A stretch of 37,779 nt of DNA, taken from NCBI GenBank assembly GCA_002722775.1, contig PBMU01000012.1:1-37779 (forward strand). The letters are read 5' to 3'. The position numbers were made by a program, and so were the translations under genes. The stretch is from Rhodospirillaceae bacterium. Lineage in GTDB: Bacteria > Pseudomonadota > Alphaproteobacteria > Thalassobaculales > Thalassobaculaceae. The notes under the pieces were generated by a model that had not been told where the DNA came from, did not search any database, and was given only the letters and a program-made list of their open reading frames with translations. Positions 30,698-37,691 of the stretch are shown here, in pieces. Numbering within the stretch: the first letter of the stretch is position 1; each line of letters starts with the position of its first letter.

Positions 30698-31041
30698 TGT
30701 TTAGGTAGCTTGCCCTCGCACCAGAGGAACCCATGCCGATCACACCACCCTGCGTAAGTTGTCTTGCTTCGTGGGTTGATCCTGTTCTTTGCCCGTTGAA
30801 AAACAAAACGAATGTCGAACTCAGGGTTCTGCTCTCGGATGAGGAGGTGCTTGGTGCGGTCGCTTGCGATGAATCTTCCCTTTGCTTCCAGTATCACTCC
30901 GTTACTTAACACAAAGTCAGGAGTGTAGTGGTGGTTTTTAACAAAGGGGATCTTGATCGACTCATACTCAAACGCCGCACCAGCACTCTCCAGTGCGTGA
31001 GCGATTCGTTTTTCAAACTTAGAACGGAACCGACTCGCCAT
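30685..31041 (-). CDS. Endonuclease I, Holliday-junction resolvase (T7 gp3-like)
   Basis: 118 residues (T7 gp3 149). FRSKFEKRIAHALES, FEYESIKIPF, HHYTPDFVLSNGVILEAKGRF and KHLLIREQNPEFDIRFVF align with T7 endonuclease I almost residue for residue. The catalytic set is E10, D45, E55 and K57 by my count. It resolves branched DNA and helps break host DNA. The ATG inside the SSB gene (23-base overlap) gives the T7-like N-terminus; an upstream start would add 28 residues that only mirror the SSB frame. Confidence 0.93.
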   Translation of the reverse strand: MASRFRSKFEKRIAHALESAGAAFEYESIKIPFVKNHHYTPDFVLSNGVILEAKGRFIASDRTKHLLIREQNPEFDIRFVFQRAKNRINPRSKTTYAGWCDRHGFLWCEGKLPKQWLL

Positions 31042-31591
31042 CGTCAGACATTGCGTCATCCAGATCTTCGCTGACGAACCCACCTTCCTCCGCATCAAAG
31101 GAAACAGTGCCTCCGTATTCAACAAGATCGATCACCTGGACTGCTTTGAGTCGCAAGGTGTAACCGAATCCCATCGAAGCTACATTCCAGGTGTAAGGCT
31201 CGATGCTCATCTTGATGATCGAACCGGACCCAACTGGAGGAGGAATCTTTAGCTTTTTCCCTTGGGAGTCAAAGACGGGGATGACGAACTTGAGTTTCTC
31301 TCCGTCTTTGGTAACGCGGGAAGCGTTCTGCTTCGCGTAGATTTCCCAATCTCCATCATCAGTTTTACGAAGGGGCTGAGAGGAAGCTCTGGGGATTTTT
31401 TTGCCAGCAGCTTTGCACGCCTCGTCGTATTCTCGTTCAACTTGCTCGTCAACTTGTCGTTTGATTGCTCCGAATTCATCTTCTGTAACGTGTAACCGGC
31501 AAGAAAATGTTCCAGCCTCGTTGAATTTGTAGTCCGGTGCCGCTATCCAGGGCCAAACTGCTTTCCCTTTCGGGGTGGTAATTACTGCCAT
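31019..31591 (-). CDS. Single-stranded DNA-binding protein (T7 gp2.5-like)
   Basis: 190 residues (T7 gp2.5 232). An OB-fold-like N-terminal region (AVWPWIAAPDYKFNEAGTFSC) is followed by a KKLKIPPPVGSGSIIKMSIEPY stretch in two parts. The C-terminal tail is acidic (SEDLDDAMSDDGESV) and ends in Phe, the signature of gp2.5, whose terminal Phe contacts polymerase and helicase. It is the first gene after the RNA polymerase. Confidence 0.88.
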   Translation of the reverse strand: MAVITTPKGKAVWPWIAAPDYKFNEAGTFSCRLHVTEDEFGAIKRQVDEQVEREYDEACKAAGKKIPRASSQPLRKTDDGDWEIYAKQNASRVTKDGEKLKFVIPVFDSQGKKLKIPPPVGSGSIIKMSIEPYTWNVASMGFGYTLRLKAVQVIDLVEYGGTVSFDAEEGGFVSEDLDDAMSDDGESVPF

Positions 31592-31616
31592 TGTTTTAAT
31601 GTGTCTCTTGTTTCGA

Positions 31617-33995
31617 TCAACTGACGAAATACTTTGAGTCCATCAGCCTTGTAATGTCGAGATCCCCCATCAGTGGTTGACCTTCGACACACGGGATATT
31701 CAACGAATCATTGAACAAGTCCAGAAGATTCGCAGAAAATAATTCACAATATGCCTCACGAACCGCTATTCCAAGGGCATCACAGGACGGGGCGTGCGTC
31801 GAAAAGCAATCGTGAACCATCATAAAGTCCTCAATTTTGCACCGGAGAACCGTCATCATCAGCGCACACGCATCAAGACTGTGGACGAAGTTAGGCACAA
31901 CAGACAACCCCATTGACCGGGGACACATCTCATCAGTGTCGTCGTTGAATCGCACATAACTCAGGTTACCCATGAAGTGTGTCTTGATCTGTTGTGATCG
32001 GTGCCTTGTCTTTTCGTGAAGAACAGGAAACCCAAGAGGCGTGCGCCACTCAACCCCGGTGTCCTGGGACCGGGCAAGATCTTGCATCCAGTTCATCACC
32101 TTTGCTGGCGCGACAACAACAGAATTCATTGCGTCCCAAATGAGATCAGCAAGGTATGCAGTCGCCTTTGGTTTTTGTTTTACTGTAAACGGACTCTCCT
32201 TTTCTTCGTCATCAAACCAATCGAGAACAAACTGACGGTTGGTGAACTTGGTCAACCCATAAGAATAACACATCACACTCTTCTTTGTCGTCCCCCGGTC
32301 GATACCGTAGTGCAACCAGTGGTAGCTGAACGAGCGTGCGTTACTTGCGTCCACACGCAATCGCTCGATAACCAGATTGGCAACGTCACCGTAGATGTCC
32401 TTGGGTGTGTCGGAAGGAAGCACGTTGCACGCCTCCGCACACACCGGATCTCTCGCAAGCAACGAAAGGATCTGGATGCCACTGTTGGTTGCGTCCATCC
32501 CACACGGTATACTCGTCTTGAACTTCCGTCCGGTTGTGTGCATTTCGCCCAACTCAATACAACTAGCAAGGAACTGCCAAGGTTCGTCCGCATCCAGCCA
32601 CATCCTGTGAGTCACGGGATCACTCGCAACCTTGCGTAGCTCAACTGTGTTCTCCTCAACCCAACGGATGCGTTGCTCAAAGCTCTGCTTGTCCACACCG
32701 TTGCCCCATGTGTTTGCCGTGTGGATCAACAACCACTTTGGATCGTCCCCAATCTCCTTTGCTCGAGCAAATTTCAACAACCCTCGGGAGATGTCAGACC
32801 CTTGCGGACCAAAGAACGGAGACGGGATCGGATAGATGCGCCCTCGAAAGTCACAAGAGTGAGGGAAGTAGATGCGCTCCTCATCAACGAACTTGGAGGC
32901 GACCGTGAACAACCTGGAGATCCTCATGTGTCTGCCCCGCAACGAATGGTTGTGGATGTGGATCGTCCTTCGCTCAACACACAACTCCCGTTTGTATTCC
33001 TCAGTGAGTTCTCCCTCGGGCCAATCGGGAAGCGGGATCTGCTCACCCAACGCAAGTCCCCCAATCCCCACACCGGAATCCCGCGCCCACTTAAAGACAT
33101 CAAACACCTTTCGGTTCACCTGGAACGGTGTGGATTGAATCCGACTGATTGCTTTGAAAACCTCCGGGGAGAACGACGCTTGCTTTAACCACCTGCGCTT
33201 GTGTGTGCGGACAAAGGGAACCAGGGGAAGCTCAGTCGATCTCGGATAACCCCCGGCATACACCCCCGTCCACTCCGTAGGCTCAATGACCATCGGGAGA
33301 TAAAGCGGAAGCAAAGACTCCCGGTGCTTGTTGTATCCCTCCCGCCACTCCTGAGTGTTCTCGGATAACCGGATGAACTTGGTTGGTTTGTTTCTCAATG
33401 ACGCACCGGGCTTGCGTCGAGAGAAACTTTCAATCGCTCCGGTTGCCTTTTGAACGTAGCCCAATAACGTCACCCCACAGGACAGGCGTGCTCGCTGTCC
33501 CCACTCGTCCCACTTGCTCCCCCTTTCCTCCTTCACTCGTCTGGTAATGTGTCCCATCAGATACGTCTGAAAGACTCCATACCTCCGCGCAAATTTGATC
33601 GTGCTGGAACCTACGTTCTTGTCCTCCAGGATGAAGGCATCTGCTAACGCTTGATCTTCTACCGCTCGACCGATCCGCAACCCGCATGAGCACATCGTCA
33701 TGTCCTCGGAGATCGCACACTCCAACGCGACCTTTGTTGCAATGAACGCAACACGCTCCCGCCCCCGCTTTCCAAGGCACAAAAGGTATCGTTGCCAGAT
33801 GGATAGGTTCCTAATTTTTTTCAGCCCAATGCAATAGGACTCCAACCCATCAAGAACACCTGGAATCCCCTCCCGGCTGAGACGAGCAACAAACGGACGG
33901 TCACCAAAGATCGCTTCGTTTCTTGTGCGCCCCGCTTCAACCATCTCAGCAATGAGATCGTCTTGTCGGTCGGAAGGGGATTCGGTGTTCACCAA
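31617..33995 (-). CDS. Single-subunit DNA-dependent RNA polymerase (T7 gp1-like)
   Basis: 792 residues (T7 883). Motif A has the catalytic Asp at about 501 (GMDATNSGIQILS). Motif B has RGTTKKSVMCYSYG near 565-579 with the essential Lys. Motif C is VHDCFSTH at about 727-734, with the second catalytic Asp. The promoter-recognition region and N-terminal domain are shorter than in T7, so promoter sequence will differ. It transcribes the middle and late genes. It lies between the integrase region and the replication genes, an order also seen in integrase-bearing marine T7-like phages. Confidence 0.95.
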   Translation of the reverse strand: MVNTESPSDRQDDLIAEMVEAGRTRNEAIFGDRPFVARLSREGIPGVLDGLESYCIGLKKIRNLSIWQRYLLCLGKRGRERVAFIATKVALECAISEDMTMCSCGLRIGRAVEDQALADAFILEDKNVGSSTIKFARRYGVFQTYLMGHITRRVKEERGSKWDEWGQRARLSCGVTLLGYVQKATGAIESFSRRKPGASLRNKPTKFIRLSENTQEWREGYNKHRESLLPLYLPMVIEPTEWTGVYAGGYPRSTELPLVPFVRTHKRRWLKQASFSPEVFKAISRIQSTPFQVNRKVFDVFKWARDSGVGIGGLALGEQIPLPDWPEGELTEEYKRELCVERRTIHIHNHSLRGRHMRISRLFTVASKFVDEERIYFPHSCDFRGRIYPIPSPFFGPQGSDISRGLLKFARAKEIGDDPKWLLIHTANTWGNGVDKQSFEQRIRWVEENTVELRKVASDPVTHRMWLDADEPWQFLASCIELGEMHTTGRKFKTSIPCGMDATNSGIQILSLLARDPVCAEACNVLPSDTPKDIYGDVANLVIERLRVDASNARSFSYHWLHYGIDRGTTKKSVMCYSYGLTKFTNRQFVLDWFDDEEKESPFTVKQKPKATAYLADLIWDAMNSVVVAPAKVMNWMQDLARSQDTGVEWRTPLGFPVLHEKTRHRSQQIKTHFMGNLSYVRFNDDTDEMCPRSMGLSVVPNFVHSLDACALMMTVLRCKIEDFMMVHDCFSTHAPSCDALGIAVREAYCELFSANLLDLFNDSLNIPCVEGQPLMGDLDITRLMDSKYFVS

Positions 33996-33998
33996 GTG

Positions 33999-34181
33999 TC
34001 AGTCTCTTGTAAGTTTCTGTAATACGTCAGATACTTTTTTAGCTCTTTGTAGAATCTCAAGACGCAACGATACTCCGTTAAGATTATAAGAGTCTTCCGA
34101 ATTAACCCATCGCATCAAGTCCCCAAGTTCCAAGTTAGCTTCCAATCGAACATCTTTAATTTCAGCCTGTGTCAGTTTCAT
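33999..34181 (-). CDS. Hypothetical helical protein upstream of RNA polymerase
   Basis: Sixty residues (LTQAEIKDVRLEANLELGDL, LRLEILQRAKKVSDVLQKL), fully helical and without membrane segment. No family is recognised. It is separated from RNA polymerase by only three bases and shares its leader, so it is probably the first cistron of the polymerase transcript. Confidence 0.6.
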   Translation of the reverse strand: MKLTQAEIKDVRLEANLELGDLMRWVNSEDSYNLNGVSLRLEILQRAKKVSDVLQKLTRD

Positions 34182-34340
34182 TGTTGTTTTGTCGTCTTGT
34201 TGTTTTTTGCAACGACAAGGTGACTATAACATATCGACTTTCGGAGAATCGGTAGATCACCCGCAAAACAACAAGATCCCAACACCAAGGAACTACAGTG
34301 CTAGTCTCAAAAAAACTGAAAAAAGTTCTTGGAAGGGTAA
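34182..34340 (-). promoter_or_regulatory. Non-coding gap between integrase and RNA polymerase genes: leader hairpin, possible promoter and attP site
   Basis: A perfect 7-bp stem, TTGTCGT (34189-34195) with ACGACAA (34212-34218), sits just before the start of the small gene. Upstream of it, read leftwards, GTTATAGT offers a -10-like hexamer without a clear -35. Bases 34235-34260 contain a tRNA D-arm-like stretch. A/T-rich runs at 34310-34325 follow the integrase stop. Phage attP sites usually lie beside the integrase gene, so this gap is the natural place to look. Confidence 0.4.
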
Positions 34341-35204
34341 TCAGTGTCTTGGTGCCTCCTCCAAAAGATCCCGTGCAGCAGCAAGATCGGCGGGAACCAA
34401 TTTAGCGTAGCGCAAGGTTTGGTTGATGTCCTTGTGTCCCAACCACGCTTGCGCGACCTTGATGTTTACACCCTTGGACAACAGGCGAGTCGCACAGGTG
34501 TGGCGAGTGGTGTAAAGCACATAGTCCTCCCCAAGATTGCAATGCTTGCGGACCTCCCTCCAAACCCGTGCGATAACAGAGGGTGTGAACTTGCTGAACA
34601 ACCCGCTTCCAGGGTAGGTCATGCACCCAACAGCATTGCGTGCAGCACTGGTCAACGGGATGCACCGGGGATCTCCGTTCTTTGTCTTGATGACATCAAC
34701 GATCTCGCCCAACTCTGGGTCAGTGCGAATGTCCGATAATCGAATCGCCCGTGCCTCGCCTGGACGCATCCCCGTCTCCAAAAGAAACGTGAAAAAATAA
34801 CCAAACTCAGGGTAAGGGTGAGCAAGGTATCCTTTAATGCACTCCACCTGTTCCGACGAAAAGAAACGGATGCGTGCGTTACTCGGGTGCCGCATCTTGT
34901 CAACGTGAAGGTCAAGCGTGTGCTTTCCCCGTCTCCGGGTGTGGTTCAAAGCCGTGGTCAACGTGGACAACTTGCTGTTGATCGTCGCAGGTTTGTTGCC
35001 GTCTGCTTTCCAGGTTTCAACAAGGTAATCAACGTCCTTTGCTGTCAGTGTTTCAACCCTTCGTTCGCGGCCCAACAACGCCTCAATCTTTTGAGCTTGC
35101 TTCCACTCCACTGCTTCACGGGCCTTTCCAGCCCACCTGCTTTTTATGGTGTCGTCAAACATCTCCCCAAGGGTGAGGTGTGACTTGTCTTGTTTTGTTT
35201 TCAT
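34341..35204 (-). CDS. int: Tyrosine integrase
   Basis: 287 residues. The N-terminal SAM-like core-binding domain spans about 10-100. The catalytic domain has R147 (TGMRPGE), a likely Lys at 173 or 175 (VIKTKNGD), R234 with H235 (YTTRHTCATRLL), H257 (WLGHKDI) and the nucleophile Y266 (LRYAKL). The His that usually heads the 'HxLR' motif is Tyr231 here, a variation known in active relatives. The ATG overlaps the methylase stop (ATGA). It implies a temperate or conditionally integrating lifestyle. Clear immunity repressors are not visible. Confidence 0.92.
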   Translation of the reverse strand: MKTKQDKSHLTLGEMFDDTIKSRWAGKAREAVEWKQAQKIEALLGRERRVETLTAKDVDYLVETWKADGNKPATINSKLSTLTTALNHTRRRGKHTLDLHVDKMRHPSNARIRFFSSEQVECIKGYLAHPYPEFGYFFTFLLETGMRPGEARAIRLSDIRTDPELGEIVDVIKTKNGDPRCIPLTSAARNAVGCMTYPGSGLFSKFTPSVIARVWREVRKHCNLGEDYVLYTTRHTCATRLLSKGVNIKVAQAWLGHKDINQTLRYAKLVPADLAAARDLLEEAPRH

Positions 35205-35809
35205 AAAAGTAAATCCGTATCGGTCCACTGGTCTGCCATTGCTTCCGCAATTCCTGGAAATGTCTTGGATCTCTCCTTCCACCTGTCCTCGCTCGGCCCC
35301 ATCTTATGCACTCGTTGTTCTCTTCCCTCCACTACGTTAGACGGGTTTAACAACGGAAGATTCTTCAGCCACAAACACGTTTGCTTTTGCTCCCCGTGAC
35401 CGTGCTCCCAAGGGTGAATTATCTGGTCCGGTTTGCGCCACAACGTAGACATAACGCACACCGGATTCTCAATCGCAATCATGGGTATGTCCGCTTTAGC
35501 CAGCAGCATAAAGAACGATACTGCTGATTGCTGGCGACCATCGAGACGCTTCTCCTTGAAGTGCCGCGCACCCGATACGCTGAGATGCGTGCAAGGTGGA
35601 TGCGCGATCATAAGATCCCAAGGGTAATCCAACACATCTCGTACGTCCCCTTGGTAGTGTTGCCCAACACCCATCCCCGGCAACAGGTCACAAGACATTG
35701 CATCGTGTCCCCGTGCGTTGAATGCGTCTCGCACAACACCACTGAACTCGCAAGCCACCAGGACTCGCAAGGGTGCTTTCGCTTGTTGTTTTTGTTTTTC
35801 TTCGATCAC
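35201..35809 (-). CDS. Phage DNA-methylase-like protein
   Basis: 202 residues with a GTG start. LRVLVACEFSGVVRDAFNARGHDAMSCD in two parts resembles the SAM-binding start of C5-cytosine methyltransferases. MIAHPPCTHLSVSGARHF carries the PPC motif. AIENPV gives the ENP motif, and a late KQTCLWLKNLPLL follows. This compact form is common in phage genomes, where it may protect DNA from restriction; activity is not shown. Its stop overlaps the integrase start, so the two are translationally linked. Confidence 0.75.
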   Translation of the reverse strand: MIEEKQKQQAKAPLRVLVACEFSGVVRDAFNARGHDAMSCDLLPGMGVGQHYQGDVRDVLDYPWDLMIAHPPCTHLSVSGARHFKEKRLDGRQQSAVSFFMLLAKADIPMIAIENPVCVMSTLWRKPDQIIHPWEHGHGEQKQTCLWLKNLPLLNPSNVVEGREQRVHKMGPSEDRWKERSKTFPGIAEAMADQWTDTDLLL

Positions 35810-35810
35810 C

Positions 35811-36026
35811 TCATTCTCCCCTGGACTCCCGCTCGATCTTGTCTGCGATTGCGTCCAGTTTGTCTTGTTTCTTTTGCTCTCGCTTTATTCTTCGTTCTCG
35901 TTCTCGTTGGGCATCGTTTGAAATCTGGTCACGAAATGAAACGTGACCCGTCTCCCGCTTCGCCAGGAACCGATCACAAGCCTTGCGGACCTGCTCATCT
36001 GTGACTTTCTTTCTTTGCCTCCCCAT
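35811..36026 (-). CDS. Small basic/charged helical protein
   Basis: Seventy-one residues from MGRQRKKV. A DNA-binding-like start (VTDEQVRKACDRFLAKRETG) is followed by a long charged helix (RERERRIKREQKKQDKLDAIADKIERE). No family is recognised. An alternative ATG lies 8 codons upstream, within the overlap with the preceding gene. Confidence 0.5.
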   Translation of the reverse strand: MGRQRKKVTDEQVRKACDRFLAKRETGHVSFRDQISNDAQRERERRIKREQKKQDKLDAIADKIERESRGE

Positions 36027-36258
36027 CAAGATCGTTGTGGTGATGTGCATTAAAAATCATTAGGCGTAACCTTTCAAGTGCGTGGACATCCAGTGAACTC
36101 TCGGTCATCAGAAGCGGCCCAACAATCCCGCCCAAAACCGGATGGACTGCTACCCCAAGGATCTCCAAAAACACCGGACAATATCTCGCCTGGAGCAGCA
36201 CCGTTTGTTCCGGTCCCAACGTGAAAAAGGTGCGGAAGATGTGCGTCAGATTCTCCAT
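35995..36258 (-). CDS. Hypothetical protein
   Basis: Eighty-seven residues. The first half is moderately hydrophobic (FFTLGPEQTVLLQARYCPVFLEILGVAVHPVLGGIVGPLLM) and the end is His-rich and charged. It overlaps the metallopeptidase-like gene by 13 bases and the next gene by about 30. No family is recognised. It could be membrane-associated. Confidence 0.45.
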   Translation of the reverse strand: MENLTHIFRTFFTLGPEQTVLLQARYCPVFLEILGVAVHPVLGGIVGPLLMTESSLDVHALERLRLMIFNAHHHNDLDGEAKKESHR

Positions 36259-36563
36259 ACTCTGATGATTGCTGGCGCGGCCAGGGTTTCCACCGCTGTG
36301 ACCACTTGTTCTTCGATCTTCTCCGACAACACACCGGAGGTATTGAACGAGATCCCGGCAAGATCAAGAGCACAATGGATCACCTCATGCACCAGGGTAT
36401 CCCGAAATACCTGCTTGTCCTGGAGAAGCTCGCGCAAAATCTTTATCTTCCGCTTCTCTGGATCGTACTCCGCAAGTCTCCCCGGCATTGCGTCAACAAC
36501 GACAACAGGAATCCTCTTGCCTCCAATGTTCACGAATGCCGGGGGATCTACAGGAGGTGCCAT
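36246..36563 (-). CDS. Small HExxH metallopeptidase-like protein
   Basis: 105 residues. The sequence LVHEVIHCALDLAG gives a zincin HEVIH motif at residues 59-63, preceded by a strand (RKIKILRELLQDKQVFRDTL), and a downstream EKIEEQVV (about 81-88) likely supplies the third zinc ligand. This is the layout of the small phage metallopeptidases often found among early genes (SprT/ImmA-like zincins). The substrate is unknown; cleaving a host regulator or restriction component is a possibility. Confidence 0.65.
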   Translation of the reverse strand: MAPPVDPPAFVNIGGKRIPVVVVDAMPGRLAEYDPEKRKIKILRELLQDKQVFRDTLVHEVIHCALDLAGISFNTSGVLSEKIEEQVVTAVETLAAPAIIRVWRI

Positions 36564-36575
36564 TGCGTAGTCACT

Positions 36576-36761
36576 TTAGCCTTCAACCAGTGCCATAACC
36601 AGTGCGTAAACTATCACGGCAACGCACAACAACGGAGTCACCTTCCATAACACCCGGCCCAACACAGCAAGCCAGGGGATGCGCGGCGGATTCCGCTTCC
36701 GCTTGTTGTGAGGAAATCTGCGAGGACGGATCATCGTTTCAAGCTGGTTGCCAGGTTTCAT
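36576..36761 (-). CDS. Small single-pass membrane protein
   Basis: Sixty-one residues. A basic N-terminus (IRPRRFPHNKRKRNPPRIPW) is followed by one transmembrane helix (VTPLLCVAVIVYALVMALV) and almost no tail. The start overlaps the upstream stop (ATGA), chosen over a TTG 6 codons earlier. No family is recognised. Early-expressed membrane peptides in phages often act in superinfection exclusion, but nothing here shows that. Confidence 0.5.
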   Translation of the reverse strand: MKPGNQLETMIRPRRFPHNKRKRNPPRIPWLAVLGRVLWKVTPLLCVAVIVYALVMALVEG

Positions 36762-37072
36762 TTCGTTAAAGATGCCCAACGCTTGACCGCTTTCGTTTTC
36801 GATGCTGATCCAGGGACGGCATTAAAGTGCCACACCATCCCCGCAAACACTCTTCCCTTTGCGTTGATCCTGGCAATATCCCTTGCCGACTCAGGGACCA
36901 GAAACATAGCGCACTCCGTCCCGGCCCTACGCAACGCAACAACCATCCTCAACGCTTTTCTGTAAAGCCTGTAGTGTGGTGCTGCTCGCTCGTCAGTGTC
37001 ATAACCGTGAACGATCTCCGTCCAATCGGGAGGACCGTTAGGATCGTATCTTGTTTGTATGAATATTTTCAT
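36758..37072 (-). CDS. Hypothetical early protein
   Basis: 104 residues, with Arg-rich helices (APHYRLYRKALRMVVALRRAG) and a likely core fold at FIQTRYDPNGPPDWTEIVHGYD. No family is recognised. It belongs to the right-end early operon and is translationally coupled to the following membrane protein. Confidence 0.5.
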   Translation of the reverse strand: MKIFIQTRYDPNGPPDWTEIVHGYDTDERAAPHYRLYRKALRMVVALRRAGTECAMFLVPESARDIARINAKGRVFAGMVWHFNAVPGSASKTKAVKRWASLTK

Positions 37073-37084
37073 CGGTTTCAGTTC

Positions 37085-37267
37085 TTAAAGAGTAACTTCA
37101 GAAGCGAGTTTCGGAGAGATAACGCCATCACGCGCAAGCATATCAACAAAATCCACAAAGGTGGTTCGTATCGTCGCATTGTAATCGTTCTGCGTGCGTC
37201 CCTGCACTTCCTTGAATTCTGGGTGAAGATCCCAAAAAACCTGTCTTATCTGCTGCTTTGTTTTCAT
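37085..37267 (-). CDS. Small early protein
   Basis: Sixty residues (IRQVFWDLHPEFKEVQGRTQ, FVDFVDMLARDGVISPKLASEVTL). It overlaps the first gene of the operon by one base (TAATG). The pattern resembles small phage proteins conserved without known function. No domain is recognised. Confidence 0.55.
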   Translation of the reverse strand: MKTKQQIRQVFWDLHPEFKEVQGRTQNDYNATIRTTFVDFVDMLARDGVISPKLASEVTL

Positions 37268-37524
37268 TAGATCTGCTTATCAATTGAGTAACAATCAACG
37301 ATCCCGCCCAACATCACCGCAATGTCAGCGGCATCGTTGCCATCCGGGTCGAGTTCAAAGGCAACAATTGTGTAGCCCCGGTCCTTGAAATACCCTGGAG
37401 CATCCTCCCGGCTTTTAACCTCGCCCACTTTGATGCGGCGGATTCCCACTCCAGGGGTCACCTTTATTGTGTTGATGTTATACATCTTAGGGATCTCTCC
37501 CTGTTTTATCGGTATCGTGCTCAT
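37267..37524 (-). CDS. First gene of the right-end operon, unknown function
   Basis: Eighty-five residues from MSTIPIKQ. It has a compact alpha/beta look (INTIKVTPGVGIRRIKVGEV, DRGYTIVAFELDPDGNDAADIAVMLGG) and no recognised family. The start was placed here because the upstream 22 bases match the equivalent position of a left-arm gene; an internal ATG 13 codons later is possible. As the entry point of the leftward early operon it is probably among the first genes expressed. Confidence 0.55.
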   Translation of the reverse strand: MSTIPIKQGEIPKMYNINTIKVTPGVGIRRIKVGEVKSREDAPGYFKDRGYTIVAFELDPDGNDAADIAVMLGGIVDCYSIDKQI

Positions 37525-37592
37525 TGCGTGACAATCATTAATTGACTTTGCCCAACACCGCAAGAAGAAATTGTTTTTTATTTTTCATCACC
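37525..37592 (-). promoter_or_regulatory. Conserved promoter/leader block, copy 3 (early operon)
   Basis: The first 22 bases above the start match 18 of 22 bases above the gene starting at 2074. Farther up, an AACAC...GTTTTTT pattern is also shared loosely. This is the only place where the right-end operon can start, so the block marks the probable early promoter. It borders the terminal repeats. Confidence 0.5.
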
Positions 37593-37682
37593 GCTCGGCC
37601 CAACACCGTCGCTCGGCCCAACACCGTCGCTCGGCCCAACACCGTCGCTCGGCCCAACACCGTCGCTCGGCCCAACACCCAC
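37593..37682. repeat. 18-bp tandem repeat near the right end
   Basis: Four perfect copies of GCTCGGCCCAACACCGTC and a fifth with a changed end. The half-motif CCCAACACCG also occurs just inside the array at 37551-37560, and CGGCCCAACACAG occurs at 36655-36667. It separates the early promoter from the GA-rich terminal array. Confidence 0.95.
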
Positions 37683-37691
37683 TCGGGCGCG

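Noticed and set aside
36576-36779. Longer start (TTG) for the small early membrane protein
   Set aside because: The ATG six codons later forms an ATGA overlap with the upstream stop, matching the rest of the operon.
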